Below, piece by piece: positions 22,363 to 33,332 of a stretch of DNA of 64,000 nucleotides. Numbering within the stretch: the stretch's first letter is position 1; the number at the start of each line of letters is the position of its first letter. The stretch lies in the NCBI RefSeq assembly GCF_900497805.2, contig NW_020954581.1:1625252-1689251 (forward strand), read 5' to 3'. The stretch is from Vombatus ursinus (lineage: Eukaryota; Chordata; Mammalia; Diprotodontia; Vombatidae). The translations under genes were made by a program, and so were the position numbers. A model generated the notes under the pieces. The model ran no database searches. It saw nothing but the letters and a program-made list of their open reading frames with translations, and was not told the origin of the DNA.

Positions 22363-22872
22363 GTGAGTGGATGGCACAGTGGGTAGAGCGCTAGGCCTGG
22401 AGTTAGGAAGAACTGAGTTCAAATCCATCCTCAGACACTTCCTAGCTGTGTGACCCTGGGCAAATCACTTAACCTTATTTGCCTCAGTTTCCTCATCTGT
22501 AAATGAACTGGAGAAGGAAATGGCAAACCACTCCAGTATTATCTTTGCCAAGAAAATCCCCGATGGAGTCAAACATGACTGAAAACTGCTGAACAGCAAC
22601 AGTAACAACACACACACTTATCAGGGGCAGCTTAGATGGTGCAGTGGATAAAGTGCCAGGCCTAAAGTCAGGACAAGTCATCTTCCTGAGTTCAATCCAG
22701 CCTCAGATACTTCCTAGCTGTATGACCCTGGGCAAGTCGTTTAATTTGTTTGCCTCAGTTTCCTTGTCTTTAAAATGAGCTGGAGAAGGAAATGGCCAAC
22801 CACTCCAGTATCTTTGCCAAGAAAACCCCGAATGGGGTCACGAAGAGTTGGGCACAACTGAACAGCAACATA
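22363..22872 (+). mobile_element. two Mar1-type CORE-SINEs head to tail
   Basis: Copy 1 is 22363-22605 and copy 2 is 22624-22872. Both have the full order head, core, ggagaaggaaatggcaaacc-like linker and RTE-like tail (agagttgggcacaactgaac in copy 2). A short (CA)n lies between them. Confidence 0.92.
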
Positions 22873-22984
22873 TACATGTGTACACATACCTATACACACA
22901 TGATACATACATAGTAGGTAGAAAGCACCAGCAGCTGGAGGGGAAGAGGAGAACATAAAGTATAAGTTTAAGTCCTAATCGCTG

Positions 22985-23240
22985 CCATTTTAAAAATGGA
23001 TTTTTATTTATACCTTCTTTACATTGCCCAGATTTTCCATCCTTTCTCCCACAGAACCATTCGTAATAATAAAAGAAAGAAAAAAAGAGGAAGAAGTGGG
23101 GGGGGGACCCAAAATATTGAGCAAAATCAGTCAAAACATCAAAAAAATGTGACATCACGTGCAGTGTTCCTTAGCTGTGGCCCCTCCCTCCAAGTTATGG
23201 AACATTGAGTAGCTTCACTCACTCAGGATGAGTCAAGTGT
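22985..23240 (-). mobile_element. L1 LINE 3' end, antisense
   Basis: atggatttttatttatacct, tttctcccacagaaccattc, then an A/G-rich stretch; same class as 36.6 kb. Confidence 0.6.
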
Positions 23241-23860
23241 CTGAAGAATTCTTGGGTGAGGAACCTGGCCTAAGAAATCCTGTTAAAAAGGAAAAAAAAA
23301 GAGGAAATGAAGGTCGGACACGCCCTGCGTGTTCTTAGCAGAGGCATGCTGCATCAGATCACAACAATCACTACTTCCTTTTCTAGATGGTCACTAAGCA
23401 TTAACTTGATAGTATTTTCTACAAATCTACCAGTGATCAAGGTCAAACTCACAGGCTTGTTGTCGCCAGTGTACTTGTTTCCTTATTTTTTTTTTGGGGA
23501 GGGGGAGGAAAGGGGAGGGCAGTGCAGGGGCATGGAATTGGGACATTCTCAAAGCCTTTGCCCCGCCCTCTCCTCCTCTCCAAAATCTCCAAAATCTTTT
23601 TTTTTTTTTTTTTTTTTTGATAAGTTGCTTACCTTGAGTCAGTTTTGACATCAGGCAATTTTTTTTTCAGAAACTGGGAATGTGGTTGGTTCATTTAGGG
23701 TTCTCTTTTGTTCTTATCTTGACTATTAAAGAAGATTCTCTTCATTCTTCCTTCAAAATACCTTTTTTCTTTCCACTCATTGCCACACCCCAAGCCAGGA
23801 TCTCATCACTTTCTACTTAACCCTGAGGCCTTGAGAAGAAGGAGGGGAGAGGGAGGGAAG
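23241..23860. other. no gene recognised
   Basis: Contains a G-rich run (23498-23520), a run of about 22 T at 23598-23619 and no coding signal. Confidence 0.5.
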
Positions 23861-24599
23861 GAAATTAGCACTTATATACCACCTACTATGTGCCATGCAC
23901 TGTGCTATGTTCTTTATGCATATCTCATTTGAGAGATCAAGTGACTTGCCCACTAGAATGCAGGATCAGGGTTAGGTCAACCAGATCTCCTAGTGCCATA
24001 ATCTTTCTCTGGGCCTTGGTGCCCGTGCCAGCTTTTAGTTCTACCTGCTTGTGCCAGCTGGTGCCGTGGCGGATGCTCCTGAACCAGCCTAGTCCCTTGA
24101 GCGTGTACAAAAGCTGCCATGCTAGATTCTGGGCTTGGTGACTTTCCAGAAGACCTGAAATCATGGAGCCCAGGTCAGAAGACTAAATAACTAGGGATTA
24201 GGAATGCAAGGTTAAGAGCCTAACAATGTGTCAGAAAACTAAGCCAGGCACCAGAGAAACTCTGGATTAAAGGGATGTTGCACCCAAGGCAAGAAATATC
24301 TGAGTATCACCCCAAATGGGGTCAGACACGACTGAGATAACCCAACAGTAACAAAAGCCTTACACTTTCCTCTAGCCTGTAAGATTTTATACATTTTCTG
24401 CTAGGGCAGAAACTCCCTGGCATAGTTAGTACGGGGGGGCTGTAGCTACTATTTAAATGTCAAGAGTACAGGACAAAATTCTATCCTAGGCTTGAGATAA
24501 AGGGTTTCTTTTAAATGGCAGCCTGCCTGCAAGGGAATTGGTAGGAAAGGCTTCCTGTTCAAGGGCAGGTTGGACAAGATAAAGTCTATTGTCGGAGAA

Positions 24600-24715
24600 T
24601 TAATAGATTTAGAGTTGGAGGGAACCCCAGAGGTCATGATTCTAGACCAACACCCTCATTTTGTAGGTGAGGGAATTTTGTACTAGAGAGCTTAAGTGAC
24701 ATGGAAGAGTCGGGA
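24600..24715 (-). mobile_element. MIR-type repeat, antisense
   Basis: gatttagagttggagggaac and gaccaacaccctcattttg. Confidence 0.6.
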
Positions 24716-25760
24716 AGGGGGAGATCTGAGAGTGCAGACCATAGCTGCTGATGCCCAAATCCCATACTCTTTCCATTGGCCCACTATGGGGGGGGGGGGG
24801 GTCCTTCCAACCATGACATGCTGTCTCTTCTCTCCTTCCTCATTTTTTCTTGTCTCTCCACCTCCAATCCCAGAGGTGCAGATGGTTTGGTGTCCAGGAC
24901 CAGTGGGAAGAGAAATTGTTTCATTTCTCATTTTGACTTTTCTCAAGCTCTGTGGCTTAGCGGGTCGTCTCTCTTTGAAGGAAGGTGCAGCATTCCTTTT
25001 TCCCTCCCTTTTGCTCTGTACGCAGCCCCCATGGGGCCCTACTTTTCCTGGTACCAGAAAAGTCTCTCCTCCACGGATTTCACAACCCAAGATTTGCCCT
25101 CCATGGTGCTTGCTGGAAAAAAGCCAATGCTTAATAATTCAATGCAATTTCTCCTTTAAAACTTATCTGCAGCAAATGTTTCAGCATTACTCAGGGGGAT
25201 TGGATTTAGATGTTCTTTGAACTCCTTTTTTCTAAGTTTCTTTTTTGAGACTTTGACCTTCTTTTTAGTTATCTATCGCTGGAAAGGAAGACTTTTATGT
25301 TTTCTCCTTAGATCCAGACTTGGCTACCAGAAAATTATTTTTAGATGCAAACACATAAGGGGTTGGGGAAAGTGGACAAGTTTTTAATCTCCTCGTAATT
25401 TCAATCTTACTATTATACCTTCATGTTTTGGATATAATATTCTGAATACAATGTCTCAAGGCACACTCTAATTGTTTACTACCAACATATCTGTGAAAAA
25501 TGCTTGTGGGGTATAGTTACATTAAAGTCTCTCTTTTTTAAGTATTTGCATAATTTTCCAGAACTTATCTGTTAATAATAGAGCTTATACATTAATAATC
25601 ATGTGACATCTAACTGTTATTTATTGATCATTCTGTTGCTGTATCTAAGATAACAGTTAAACAAAATTTGTTCCTTATTTTAATGCTTCCCTTTTTGTTT
25701 TTAATGTCACATTCCTTTTTGAATATATTCCTCACCCCTCCTCTAGCCATCGAGCCATCC
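24716..25760. other. no gene recognised; G14 run
   Basis: A homopolymer of 14 G lies at 24788-24801. Open frames on both strands at 24692-25220 run across each other and show no domain, so I do not call them. Confidence 0.5.
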
Positions 25761-25764
25761 CTTG

Positions 25765-26040
25765 ACAACTATGTGGTATAGTGAATAGAGCATCAGGTCT
25801 GGAATCAGGAAGACCTGAGTTCAAACCCAGCCTCAGACACTTACTAGCTTTGTGACCTTGGGCACGTCACTTCATCTCTGTCTGCCTCAGTTTCCTCAAC
25901 TATAAAATGGGAGTACTAATAGCACTTACCTCCCAACATTGTTATGAGGATCCAATGAAATAATTGTAAAGCATGTAATGCAGTGCCTGGCAAAGAATAG
26001 GCACTATATGAATGGTAACTATTATTATTAATAGTAGTAA
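25765..26040 (+). mobile_element. MIR-like CORE-SINE with L2-type tail, nearly full length
   Basis: tatagtgaatagagcatcag, acctgagttcaaacccagcc, ataaaatgggagtactaata, gcagtgcctggcaaagaata, then (ATT)n. Confidence 0.9.
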
Positions 26041-26243
26041 CAGATTAAAAAAAGAAAAGAAAAAACTCAGCAAAACTAATCCAAACGTCTACCATATGTG
26101 ATAACACATGTGATATTGTTACACATCTGTAGTTTCCCACCTCTGCAATGAAAAGAGGTTCATTATTTCTAGCTTTTTTTCTGGAGCTAAACTTGGTCAT
26201 TATAATTACTCCATGTTTAGTTTCCCATTTTGTTGTTCTTTCT

Positions 26244-26490
26244 GGTTATGTTGTGTTGTTCAGTCACATCTAACTCTTCATGACCTCATTTGGGGTTTTC
26301 CAGTCAAAGATAGTGGTGTGATTTCCTTCTCCAGCTAATTTTACAGGTGAGAAAACTGAGGCAAACAGGGTGAAGTGACTTGCTCGGGATCAGACAGCTA
26401 GTTGAGTCTGAGGCGGTATTTGAACTCATGAAGATAAGTCTTCTGATTCCAACTTGGTGCTCTATGCACTATGGCGCCACCTGGCTGCCC
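26244..26490 (-). mobile_element. Mar1-type CORE-SINE, antisense
   Basis: gttgttcagtcacatctaac, gatttccttctccagctaat, cgccacctggctgccc. Confidence 0.9.
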
Positions 26491-26639
26491 ACTATATGTT
26501 GTTTTACTAGTTCACTGTACATCAGGTTCATAGGAGTTTTCCCGTAGTCTGAGTTCTTCATATTAATTGTATTTTCTTTATCTCTTCTTCTTTCTCCTCC
26601 TCCTCTTTCTTATGATAATAACAATGACAGTGTAGTGGT

Positions 26640-26880
26640 AGCTAGGTGGAACAGTAGATAGAGTTCTGGAAGACTTGGGCTCAAGTTTAGCCTGACTTAA
26701 CAACTGTTTCACCCTGGGAAAGTTACTTAACCTCTATCTGTCTCAGTTTCCTTATCTGGAAAATGGGATAATTGTAACTTTCTTCCAGTGTTGTTGTAAA
26801 CGTCAAATGAGATAATAATTGTAAATCACTTTGCCAACCATAAAGCACTATGATAATTCTAGTAATTATGATTATTATTA
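26640..26880 (+). mobile_element. MIR-like CORE-SINE with L2-type tail
   Basis: gctaggtggaacagtagata, tctgtctcagtttccttatc, gtcaaatgagataataattg. Confidence 0.85.
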
Positions 26881-27339
26881 TCAATACAGTAATATTCTAT
26901 TACATTAATGTGCCCCACTTTGTTTAACCATTCTCCCATTGATGGACATGTACTTTGTCTTCACAAAGTGCCTGTGGTTGCTATGATTATATTTTGGTGT
27001 TAATAGGATACACACACACACACTTAGCAGTAAGGTTTAGTAACTTTATTTTAGCATAATCCCACCGTGTTTTCCAAGGTGGTTGGATCAGTTCACTAGT
27101 CTTGGCACAGCCCCTCCAACATTGAGTATTTCTGTGTTTTGTCATTGATAAGTTTGTTGGGCATGAGCCACATCCTCACTGTTGTTTTTATTCACATTCA
27201 TTTTATGAGATTTTTACAGCCCTCTTTCATGTAGTTATTAATGTTCACAGGTCCTTTTTGAGTACTTTTGAGTACGACCTCTTAGCTGCTGAGAAATGCT
27301 GTTACCCTGCTGCTTCTGCCACTGTGACTCCTAATAATT

Positions 27340-27520
27340 CTAATGACAGTAGGAATAGGTTGCTTTTATAAAGTGCCTTCAGGGGTTCAAAGAACTTTAC
27401 ATATGTTCTCACTTGATTCTGACAGCAATCCTGTGTAGCTGAGAGAGGCAAGTGACCTGCTCAGGGTTGTCCCGACTCAAATTCAGCACTCTACTCACTG
27501 GGCAACCTAGCTATCTTTAA
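27340..27520 (-). mobile_element. MIR-like CORE-SINE, antisense, worn
   Basis: ttgcttttataaagtgcctt, tgatt then a reduced core gtgacctgctcagggttgtc. Confidence 0.65.
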
Positions 27521-27877
27521 GGATAACTCTTAGTCTCACAAGTCATACATATTGGTATGGATTCCTTGTATATGTTAGCTGGCAGACCTTTTTTCCCCCC
27601 TTCATTTTCCTAGATGCCTTGGTTTTGATTGTGCAAAAACTTTTCAGTATCAAGTAAATAAAATTTTCTAGTTTATTTTTTGTGATCCCCTTTATTCCCT
27701 TGCTTGGTTAAGAACTTTCCTCTCAGGCATAGCCATGACTTGTGCTAGGACTCAGGATCTGTGGTATTTTGATTGATCGATAGCATCTCAGATCCCCTCA
27801 CTAATGATATTCCCAGGTAGTGATTCAGGATGGGGCTTATAGGCTCAGTAGCTTGTTTTAAAAAATAGGATTCCTCG

Positions 27878-28030
27878 GGGCAGCTAGGTGATGATGCAGT
27901 GGATAGAACACCGGCCCTGGAGTAAGGAGGACCTAAATTCTAATTCAGGCTCAGACACACAACACTCCCTAGCTGTGACTCTGGGAAAGTCACTTAACCC
28001 TAATTGCCTCACCAAAACAAAAGAAATACA
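27878..28030 (+). mobile_element. short CORE-SINE (WSINE type)
   Basis: ggggcagctaggtgatgatg, acaccggccctggagtaagg, ttaaccctaattgcctcacc then an A-rich end. Confidence 0.9.
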
Positions 28031-29590
28031 GGAAATGAAGCATAAGTGACTTCTGGATTATGTGGAGGACTGCTAGGTCTCCGACCAGGGTTTCATCTGT
28101 TGCAGCCTCACAAGAGGAAGCATTGAAAATTAATGGCCAGTGAGTGAAAGACATCGGTGAAGAGAGAGAATTTGCATTGGAGAATTTGAGTTGTTTGCAT
28201 CATACCTTCCAAGAAGGGAAATCACGCGACAGACTTGACAGCCAATCAGCATTAGGGATTGAGCTAGGTGTCCAAACTTTTTCAATGTTAAACCTGGCGG
28301 ATGAAGCCACATCCTGGTGGATACACCTGAGAAGTGGGGGTCTTAAACCAGGACTTTGGAGAGTAAGTTTTCTTTTCCTGCTCTTCTATTTCCCTTCTTC
28401 ATTCCATATCCTTTCCCCTAAGACAATCTTTCTGCCTATTCTATGAATCATCCATTGATTTTTTTTTCTCATTTCACACTCTCTTGCTAGATTCTCATGA
28501 ATCTAGGTTCAAAGCCCTTGCCTTAAGTTACTGTGCTCAGGTAAGGTGTCCACCACTCCCTCTTAGCCAATCATTTAGGGCTCTACTTTTAACATTTCTA
28601 TAAAGAAGTAATTTGATATTTATCTTTAAAAACTATCATGTTCTTTTCAAATGTATTTTTAACTGTTCCAAGGAGAAAGAACACAGTTTGTAAAAAGTAA
28701 ACTTCAAGAAAAAAAACAGATTGTAAAACTGTTGGAATCATCATCAGCTTTTACTAAAAAGACCAGTTGTATTAGATGTGGCTAAGATATTAGGTGGGGA
28801 GGACAGTGCTGGGTTTAATTAGTAGGGTGATCTCAGAAATCTCTTCGAATCAGAAAAAGCCCATCGGATGGCAACTCCTCTCTCTTTTGTTTTTGCCAAA
28901 AGGAAAAGAAGATGTAGGAGAGTCAGAGGGACTAGATAATGCACAGAAAGCTAATTGGGAGTTCTGAGAAGGTAATTTACCAGCTTCTGTTTAATAAGTT
29001 GTAAGCAAAAAGATAAAATTTGAATTAAAATTTCCTGGTAATGAAAGGAAACCATCTTAAAGACTCTTGAAAACTTAAAGATTTGTTTCCTGAAGACTCA
29101 AAACACCATAGCTAGAATCTATATATTCAGGAAGATGTTTGACTCTAAGGGAACTTTCAGGTTGATTTAGAAATTTGTTATATGCTTGAATATAAAGGAA
29201 AGTGAGAGTTACCTTATGCAGTTATTTTCAATCAAGGATAATAAAATAACCAATTGTACTTGTTCCTAAAAATATTTCTTTAAATATTATTCTGAAGAGT
29301 GTCATATTCCCTGAAACATTGCTCTCCTGATAGATGATTTCCTTCCTTAATTGCCTAATCTCCATTTCTGGAGGGGCACTAGCCCGCACTCATTAATTAC
29401 TAACTTGGCTCAATCTGCAGACTTCTCCTTCATCTCCTATTCAGCAGTCTTTGCCAGTAACTTTTCACCCCTATGATGCTCTGCTCTCCTAGCTCCTCTC
29501 AGTTCTGGCCTTTTTTCATCAGGGATATTTAGAAAGCCTTTATTTCATTAAAGGTCCATTTTCCCCTCCATAGAATTATGTGCAGTTTTG
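28031..29590. other. no gene recognised
   Basis: Apparently unique sequence inside MCOLN2 intron 2. 28130-28320 has overlapping open frames on both strands and is CpG-poor; no domain or conserved exon was recognised. Confidence 0.5.
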
Positions 29591-31020
29591 CCGGATAAAT
29601 TGTGTTTAATTGTAAGTCTGTATCATTTGCCTTTTGGAATATTGTATTCTAAATTTTCCTCTTCCTTAGAGTGGCAGCTACCAAATCTTGTGGGATCCTA
29701 ACAGCTGCTCCTTGGAACTTGAATATTTTCTTTTTGGCTGCTTGCAGGACTTTTAATTTGACCTGAAAGCTCTGTATTTTTGCCTTAATGTTCGTAGAAG
29801 TTTTAATTTTAGGATTTCTTTCAGGAGGTGACAAGAAGACACTTTCTCTTTTTACCTTGCCCTTTGGTTCTAAGAGATCTGGGCAGTTTTCATTTATGAT
29901 TTCTAGAAATATGGTATTTTTAATGGTCATTTTTTTTGGTAGTCCAATGATGCTTAGATTAATCTCTGATTCACCTGTTTTAAATTAGTTTTTGATTATA
30001 TATATACATATATGTATGCACATACCCCTTATGATTGCTTCTTTTTTTTTCAATTATTTAATTTTGTTTTAGTATTTCTAGTTGTCTCATGGGGTTGTTG
30101 CTTTTGGCTTGTCCCCTTCTAATTTTTAGGGAGTTCAGTTCTTGGGTAAGGCTTATCATTGTTTCTTCTATGGCATTCTTGCCACTTTTTTCCTCCCTAG
30201 CTATTCCATTTTGTATCTCGTTTCATTTCTTCCAGGTACTCTTTCAGTCCTTGTTGCCCGGACAGTCTTTTTTTTTCTGAAACTCTCGGACTTGCATGTT
30301 TTCGCTTCTTCTGGTACTCTTTGAGATTCTTTCAATCAAAGGTATTTCTTCATCATGTTCACAATTTTCTTCCATTTACTGTTACTTCATCTCTCAGGTT
30401 CTTGATTGGAATTTGTCCTTTGATCAAATTTTGTTTCCTTAATCCTGGATGGTGTGGGTGGGTCTTGCTTTATCCCGAGTTCTTTAGGAATTATTTGGCC
30501 TCATCTCCTGGTATGCTCCAGGTTCAGTCTGCCTGGATGTTGGTTTAGTCTGGATTCAGGGTTAGTTGTGGGCAACCTGGATGTTTGTCTGTTCCTTTCT
30601 CTTTCCTAAACATGAGAATGGGCCCCTGATCATTCCACTCTGGGTGCTGGTCTAGCTGAGCCTCCTATGTATTTCTCTATGTTGCTCTGGCCTGCTGTGG
30701 ATAGGGCCTTGGTCACCCTGTGTTGGGCGCTGTGCAAGAATTAGGCCTCTGAGAGGCAGCTAGGTGGCCCAGTGGATAGAGCACTGGCCCTGGAGTCAGG
30801 AGGGTCTGAGTTCAAATCTGGCCTCAGACACATAACACTCACTAGCTATGTGACTCTGGGCAAGTCATGTAATCCCAACTGCCTCACCAAAAAAAAAAAA
30901 AAATGATAATAATAATAATAATAATTAGGTCTCTGGTTTGCCGTAAGCTGGGTACTGGCCTGGTTCTGTCTGCTACCATAAATGAGTATGGGGCTTTTGG
31001 ATTTCCTGCACTGGACATGC
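29590..31020 (-). mobile_element. L1 LINE: ORF1 C-terminal part, coiled-coil region and 5' UTR, antisense
   Basis: The reverse-strand frame 29649-29930 encodes a clear L1 ORF1 protein segment: IINENCPDLLEPKGKVKRES, then FQVKLKVLQAAKKKIFKFQG and RIPQDLVAATLRKRK, matching the RRM/CTD order of L1 ORF1p. To the right (5' in the element) lie the coiled-coil region and 5' UTR-like sequence. The copy is 3'-truncated, lacks ORF2, and is interrupted by the SINE at 30752-30922. Confidence 0.85.
30752..30922 (+). mobile_element. short CORE-SINE (WSINE type) with target duplication
   Basis: aggcagctaggtggcccagt through aactgcctcaccaaaa and an A/(ATAAT)n tail. Flanked by aattaggcctctg (30739-30751) and aattaggtctctg (30923-30935). 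Confidence 0.93.
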
Positions 31021-31334
31021 TTCTATGAGAACAAGCTTGACTATTATTTTTCTAAATGAATTTGGTTGTTATTTTGTCCAGGTCTCTATTTTTTTGTCTA
31101 AAGCCCTATATCAACCATTTTGTTTAGTACTCCTTTTGTAGTTTGCTGTAACACTAAGTATGTAAATTAATTTTGGTAATCTGATTATTTTTTACTATAT
31201 TGGTGTGGTCTAACCATGAGCAAGGAATGTTCCTTCAAGTATTTAAGTCTTTCATTATTTCTTTAAAGAATATTTTGTTACTGTATTTGTATGTTTTAAA
31301 TATTCTTGATAGATTGACTTTTGTGGTTATCGTC

Positions 31335-31800
31335 TAGTCGTTCATTTGCATCTGACTCTTCATGACCCCATGGACACACCAGGGCACACCAGGCCCTTCC
31401 ATCCTCCACTATCTTTTGAAGTCTGTCCAAGTTCATGTTCATTGCTTCCATGACACCATCTCATCCTATGTCATCCCCTTTTCCTTTCGCTTTCCATCTT
31501 TCCCAACATCAGGGTCTTTTCCAATGAGTCTCATCTTCTTGCTATGTGGCCAAAGTATTTGAGCTTCAGCTTTAGTATTTGACCTTCCAGTGAATAGCCT
31601 GAATTAATTTAAGTATTGACTGATTTGATCTCCTTGCTGTCCAAGGGACTCTCAAAGCTCTTTTCCAGCACTACGATTCGAAAGCGTTGATTCTGCAGCG
31701 CTCTGCTTTCCTTATAGTCCAACTCTCACAGCAATACGTTGCTATTGGAAAAACCACAGCTTTGACTCTATGGACCTTGGTTGGCACCCGGATATTTTAT
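31335..31800 (-). mobile_element. BovB/RTE-clade LINE 3' region, antisense
   Basis: Reads, on the + strand, tgactcttcatgaccccatg, agggtcttttccaatgagtc, ggccaaagtatttgagcttc, gtccaagggactctcaaagc, agtccaactctcacagcaat and aaaaaccacagctttgactc, the well-known order of the BovB 3' end. It is 5'-truncated and inserted in L1 sequence. Confidence 0.88.
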
Positions 31801-31954
31801 GTATTTTGTAGTCATTTTGAATGGGATTCCTCTTTCCATATTTTCTTTCTCTATTTTACTATTGCTTTATACACATGCTGATGATTTTTGTGGATTTATT
31901 TTGTTTCCTGCTACATTGCTGAAGTTATTGATTTTCTCAATTAGTTTCTTTGAA

Positions 31955-32085
31955 TGAATAAATAAAAAAGCACTTATTAAACACTATTTCTGTCACCATG
32001 CTAAGTGGTTGGAATAAGAATACCCGCAAATAACAGTCTCTGCCCTCCAGGAGCTTACATTCTAATAGGGAAAGACTCTGTATAA
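31955..32085. repeat. dispersed repeat of the tattaaacactatttctgtc class
   Basis: ctctgccctccaggagctta and acattctaatagggaaagac. Confidence 0.6.
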
Positions 32086-32159
32086 AGAGTTGGGGGGAGT
32101 TTTGGGAAGGGGGTGGTAAAGGTACTGGGGGTTTAGTGCTGTGGCTTGGAGACGGCCAA

Positions 32160-32480
32160 GAAGTGGCATGGTGGGAACAAGAGCCAGGCAAAATAAAGTG
32201 AAAGCTCACCAATCAGAACCCAAGGTCTCATTGGTGGGACTGGAATTCTGGTGGAAGAAAGAGGAGAGATAGTGAGGAGGAGGGCCATCGTTGGTTTTCT
32301 GTTGTGTTTATTAGGAAAAGTTCTAGTGCTTCCGCATTGCAGAAGCATAGATGGCTTGTCTTGGCAATGGATGGGAGATGGTGTGGCAGATATGGGACAA
32401 GACAAGGTAAGGTGAAAGCCGGCAAATCGGAGTTCAGGTTCCCAGGGTGGGAGTCTGGTGGGAAGAGGACAAAGGAAAAG
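32160..32480. repeat. imperfect tandem duplication, unit about 220 bp
   Basis: 32169-32275 and 32386-32475 share the order gtggca, gggaacaagagccaggca versus gggacaagacaaggta, gtgaaagctcaccaatcag versus gtgaaagccggcaaatcgg, and tctggtgg. Identity looks near 70%. Confidence 0.5.
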
Positions 32481-32855
32481 ACCATAGTGCTGGTGATTTC
32501 CTGGAGTTTTATAAGTGAACCATCATGCCATCAGGAAACGGGGATGGTTTTGTCTCTTTGCCAAAGAAAAACCAAACCCTTGGAACAAACATGCGTGGCC
32601 GTGCGAAGCAAAACCTTGCATTGTACACTTTTAGGTTTTTTTTTATTTCATCGTATTGTTGTCCCTAACATCTCTACCACTATGTCAGATAGTGGAGAGA
32701 AGGGACATCCTTGCTTCACTCCGGTATTTATTAGGACTGGTTCTGATGTTTCTTCCTTGCAAGTAATATTAACTTTTGGTGTTACTTATGTACTTTGTAT
32801 CCTATTGAAAATGATTTCACTTTGTCACCAAGGGCAATAATATATAAAAGCCTTT

Positions 32856-33085
32856 CGTGATCCATCCCAGCTGCTGCTCCTCCCCACCTCCCATTAAGAT
32901 TATTTTGTATTTGTTTCATGTTTCCTTATCTGTGTATATTTTGTTTACTTATCTGTCCTTCTCTGTTCCCCCAATTCTCCCTTATGAGGACAGGGGTTGC
33001 TTTATTTTTTTTTTTGGTCATGGTAGTCTCAACACCTAGCCCAATAACCTAGCCAACACAAGTACTTAAATCAATGCTTGTTGAA
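32856..33085 (+). mobile_element. L2 3' end, sense, just before exon 3
   Basis: cttatgaggacaggggttgc, caatgcttgttgaactgaat, tgtatttgtttcatgtttcc. Confidence 0.65.
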
Positions 33086-33158
33086 CTGAATGTCAAATTC
33101 CAACTGGTGAATAGTTTAGGTAATAATTGCTTTTATATCTTAATGTTGTATTTTTCAG

Positions 33159-33332
33159 CTTGTTCTTTTTGGTCTGAATAACCAGCTGGTGGTCTCTTTC
33201 AAAGAGGATAATACTGTGGCTTTTAAGCACTTGTTTCTAAAGGGATATTCTGGCATAGATGAAGATGACTACAGTTGCAGCGTCTATACACAGGAAGATG
33301 TCTATGAAAGCATATTTTTTGTCATTAACCAG
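33159..33332 (+). CDS. MCOLN2: MCOLN2 exon 3: end of TM1 and first luminal segment
   Basis: Acceptor tatttttcag precedes 33159 and donor gtaagt follows 33332; 174 nt, 58 codons, phase 0 at both ends. It starts LVLFGLNNQLVVSFKED, completing TM1, then enters the luminal (polycystin-mucolipin) domain with HLFLKGY. The acidic cluster SGIDEDDYSC corresponds to the luminal pore-loop acidic residues that in TRPML1 tune the response to pH and Ca2+. The exon ends ESIFFVINQ. The 3-kb stretch before it is almost wholly L1, BovB and L2 debris, leaving about 75 bp of unique sequence before the acceptor. Confidence 0.97.

Larger units (their letters stand above)
26045..27760 (-). mobile_element. L1 LINE 3' region, antisense, broken by three SINEs
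   Basis: Pieces 26045-26240, 26885-27280 and 27525-27760 read in order (ctactactccatgttt-like start, gccccactttgtttaaccat, ttttccaaggtggttggatc, gtgcaaaaacttttcagtat). Inserted SINEs are at 26244-26490, 26640-26880 and 27340-27520. Confidence 0.7.
31025..32855 (-). mobile_element. second L1 LINE: ORF2 fragment, antisense, with insertions
   Basis: Pieces 31025-31334, 31800-31960 and 32640-32855 read as antisense ORF2 (ctaaatgaatttggttgtta, gctgatgatttttgtggatt, gataatgg-like gatagtggagagaagggaca). The BovB piece and the block 31955-32640 interrupt it. Because ORF1 material lies to its left on the same strand, it must be a separate copy. Confidence 0.75.

Noticed and set aside
24692-25220. Overlapping open frames of 127-174 codons on both strands
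   Set aside because: They overlap each other in several frames, contain a G14 run and low-complexity stretches, have no domain or splice context, and sit in intron 2. Chance frames in a locally GC-richer patch.
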